6,613 nt of DNA, from assembly GCA_031267485.1 (NCBI GenBank), contig JAIRYY010000204.1, forward strand, positions 1 through 6,613, in the 5' to 3' direction. Made by a program: the position numbers and the translations under genes. This DNA is from Tannerella sp. (GTDB lineage: Bacteria; Bacteroidota; Bacteroidia; Bacteroidales; Tannerellaceae). The notes under the pieces are model-generated. The model saw nothing but the letters and a program-made list of their open reading frames with translations. It was not told the origin of the DNA and searched no databases. Below, one piece after another: positions 6,593 through 6,613 of this stretch (positions are counted from its first letter, which is position 1; every line of letters begins with the position of its first letter).

Positions 6593-6613
6593 CAAAAAAA
6601 ATGTCCCACTCTG
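6593..6613. terminator. Possible left half of a terminator cut by the window edge
   Basis: A run of eight A (6593-6600) is followed by ATGTCCCACTCTG to the end of the window. On the minus strand this reads as a GC-containing arm running into eight T residues, the form of an intrinsic terminator for a gene coming from the right. The partner arm, which would have to lie beyond 6613, is not visible, so this is a guess from half a structure. Confidence 0.25.

Noticed and set aside
6379..6609. 76-codon minus-strand frame at the right edge
   Set aside because: It runs through both hairpins and into the lipoprotein's 3' end, and shows no recognisable protein feature.

Overview
The window looks like chromosomal DNA from a member of the Bacteroidota, most likely Bacteroidales. 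Three things point there: a promoter matching the -33 TTTG / -7 TAnnTTTG pattern of that phylum, start codons mostly preceded by A/T-rich leaders rather than strong Shine-Dalgarno sites, and a lipoprotein built from group-2 bacterial Ig-like (BIG2) domains followed by Cys-containing leucine-rich repeats. The genus cannot be determined from the sequence alone.

Layout: (1) Positions 1-245 are AT-rich and hold five head-to-tail copies of a 42-bp unit, each with a palindromic core, followed at once by an 18-bp perfect palindrome. The array is open in one frame as a very basic protein of 14-residue repeats (5-322). In a second frame each unit is an 11- to 19-codon mini-ORF. Whether either is translated is uncertain. 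(2) Positions 323-604 are GC-richer, contain no convincing gene, and hold two clear hairpins and the promoter of the next gene. (3) Positions 605-3067 encode a complete ATP-dependent Lon protease. (4) Four bases later, 3072-3893 encodes a complete metallo-beta-lactamase-fold hydrolase of the YycJ/WalJ type, probably cotranscribed with lon. (5) After 55 bases, 3949-6462 encodes a large predicted surface lipoprotein with six BIG2 domains, an EF-hand-like calcium loop and about ten leucine-rich repeats. (6) The last 151 bases hold two adjacent hairpins and, at the very edge, what may be the left half of a terminator.

The lon-MBL pair is housekeeping: cytoplasmic protein quality control plus a putative nuclease-like hydrolase. 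The lipoprotein is probably a separate cell-envelope or adhesion function that lies on the same strand. No mobile element, CRISPR array, tRNA or rRNA was seen. The least explained part of the window is the 42-bp array and the structured DNA between it and lon.
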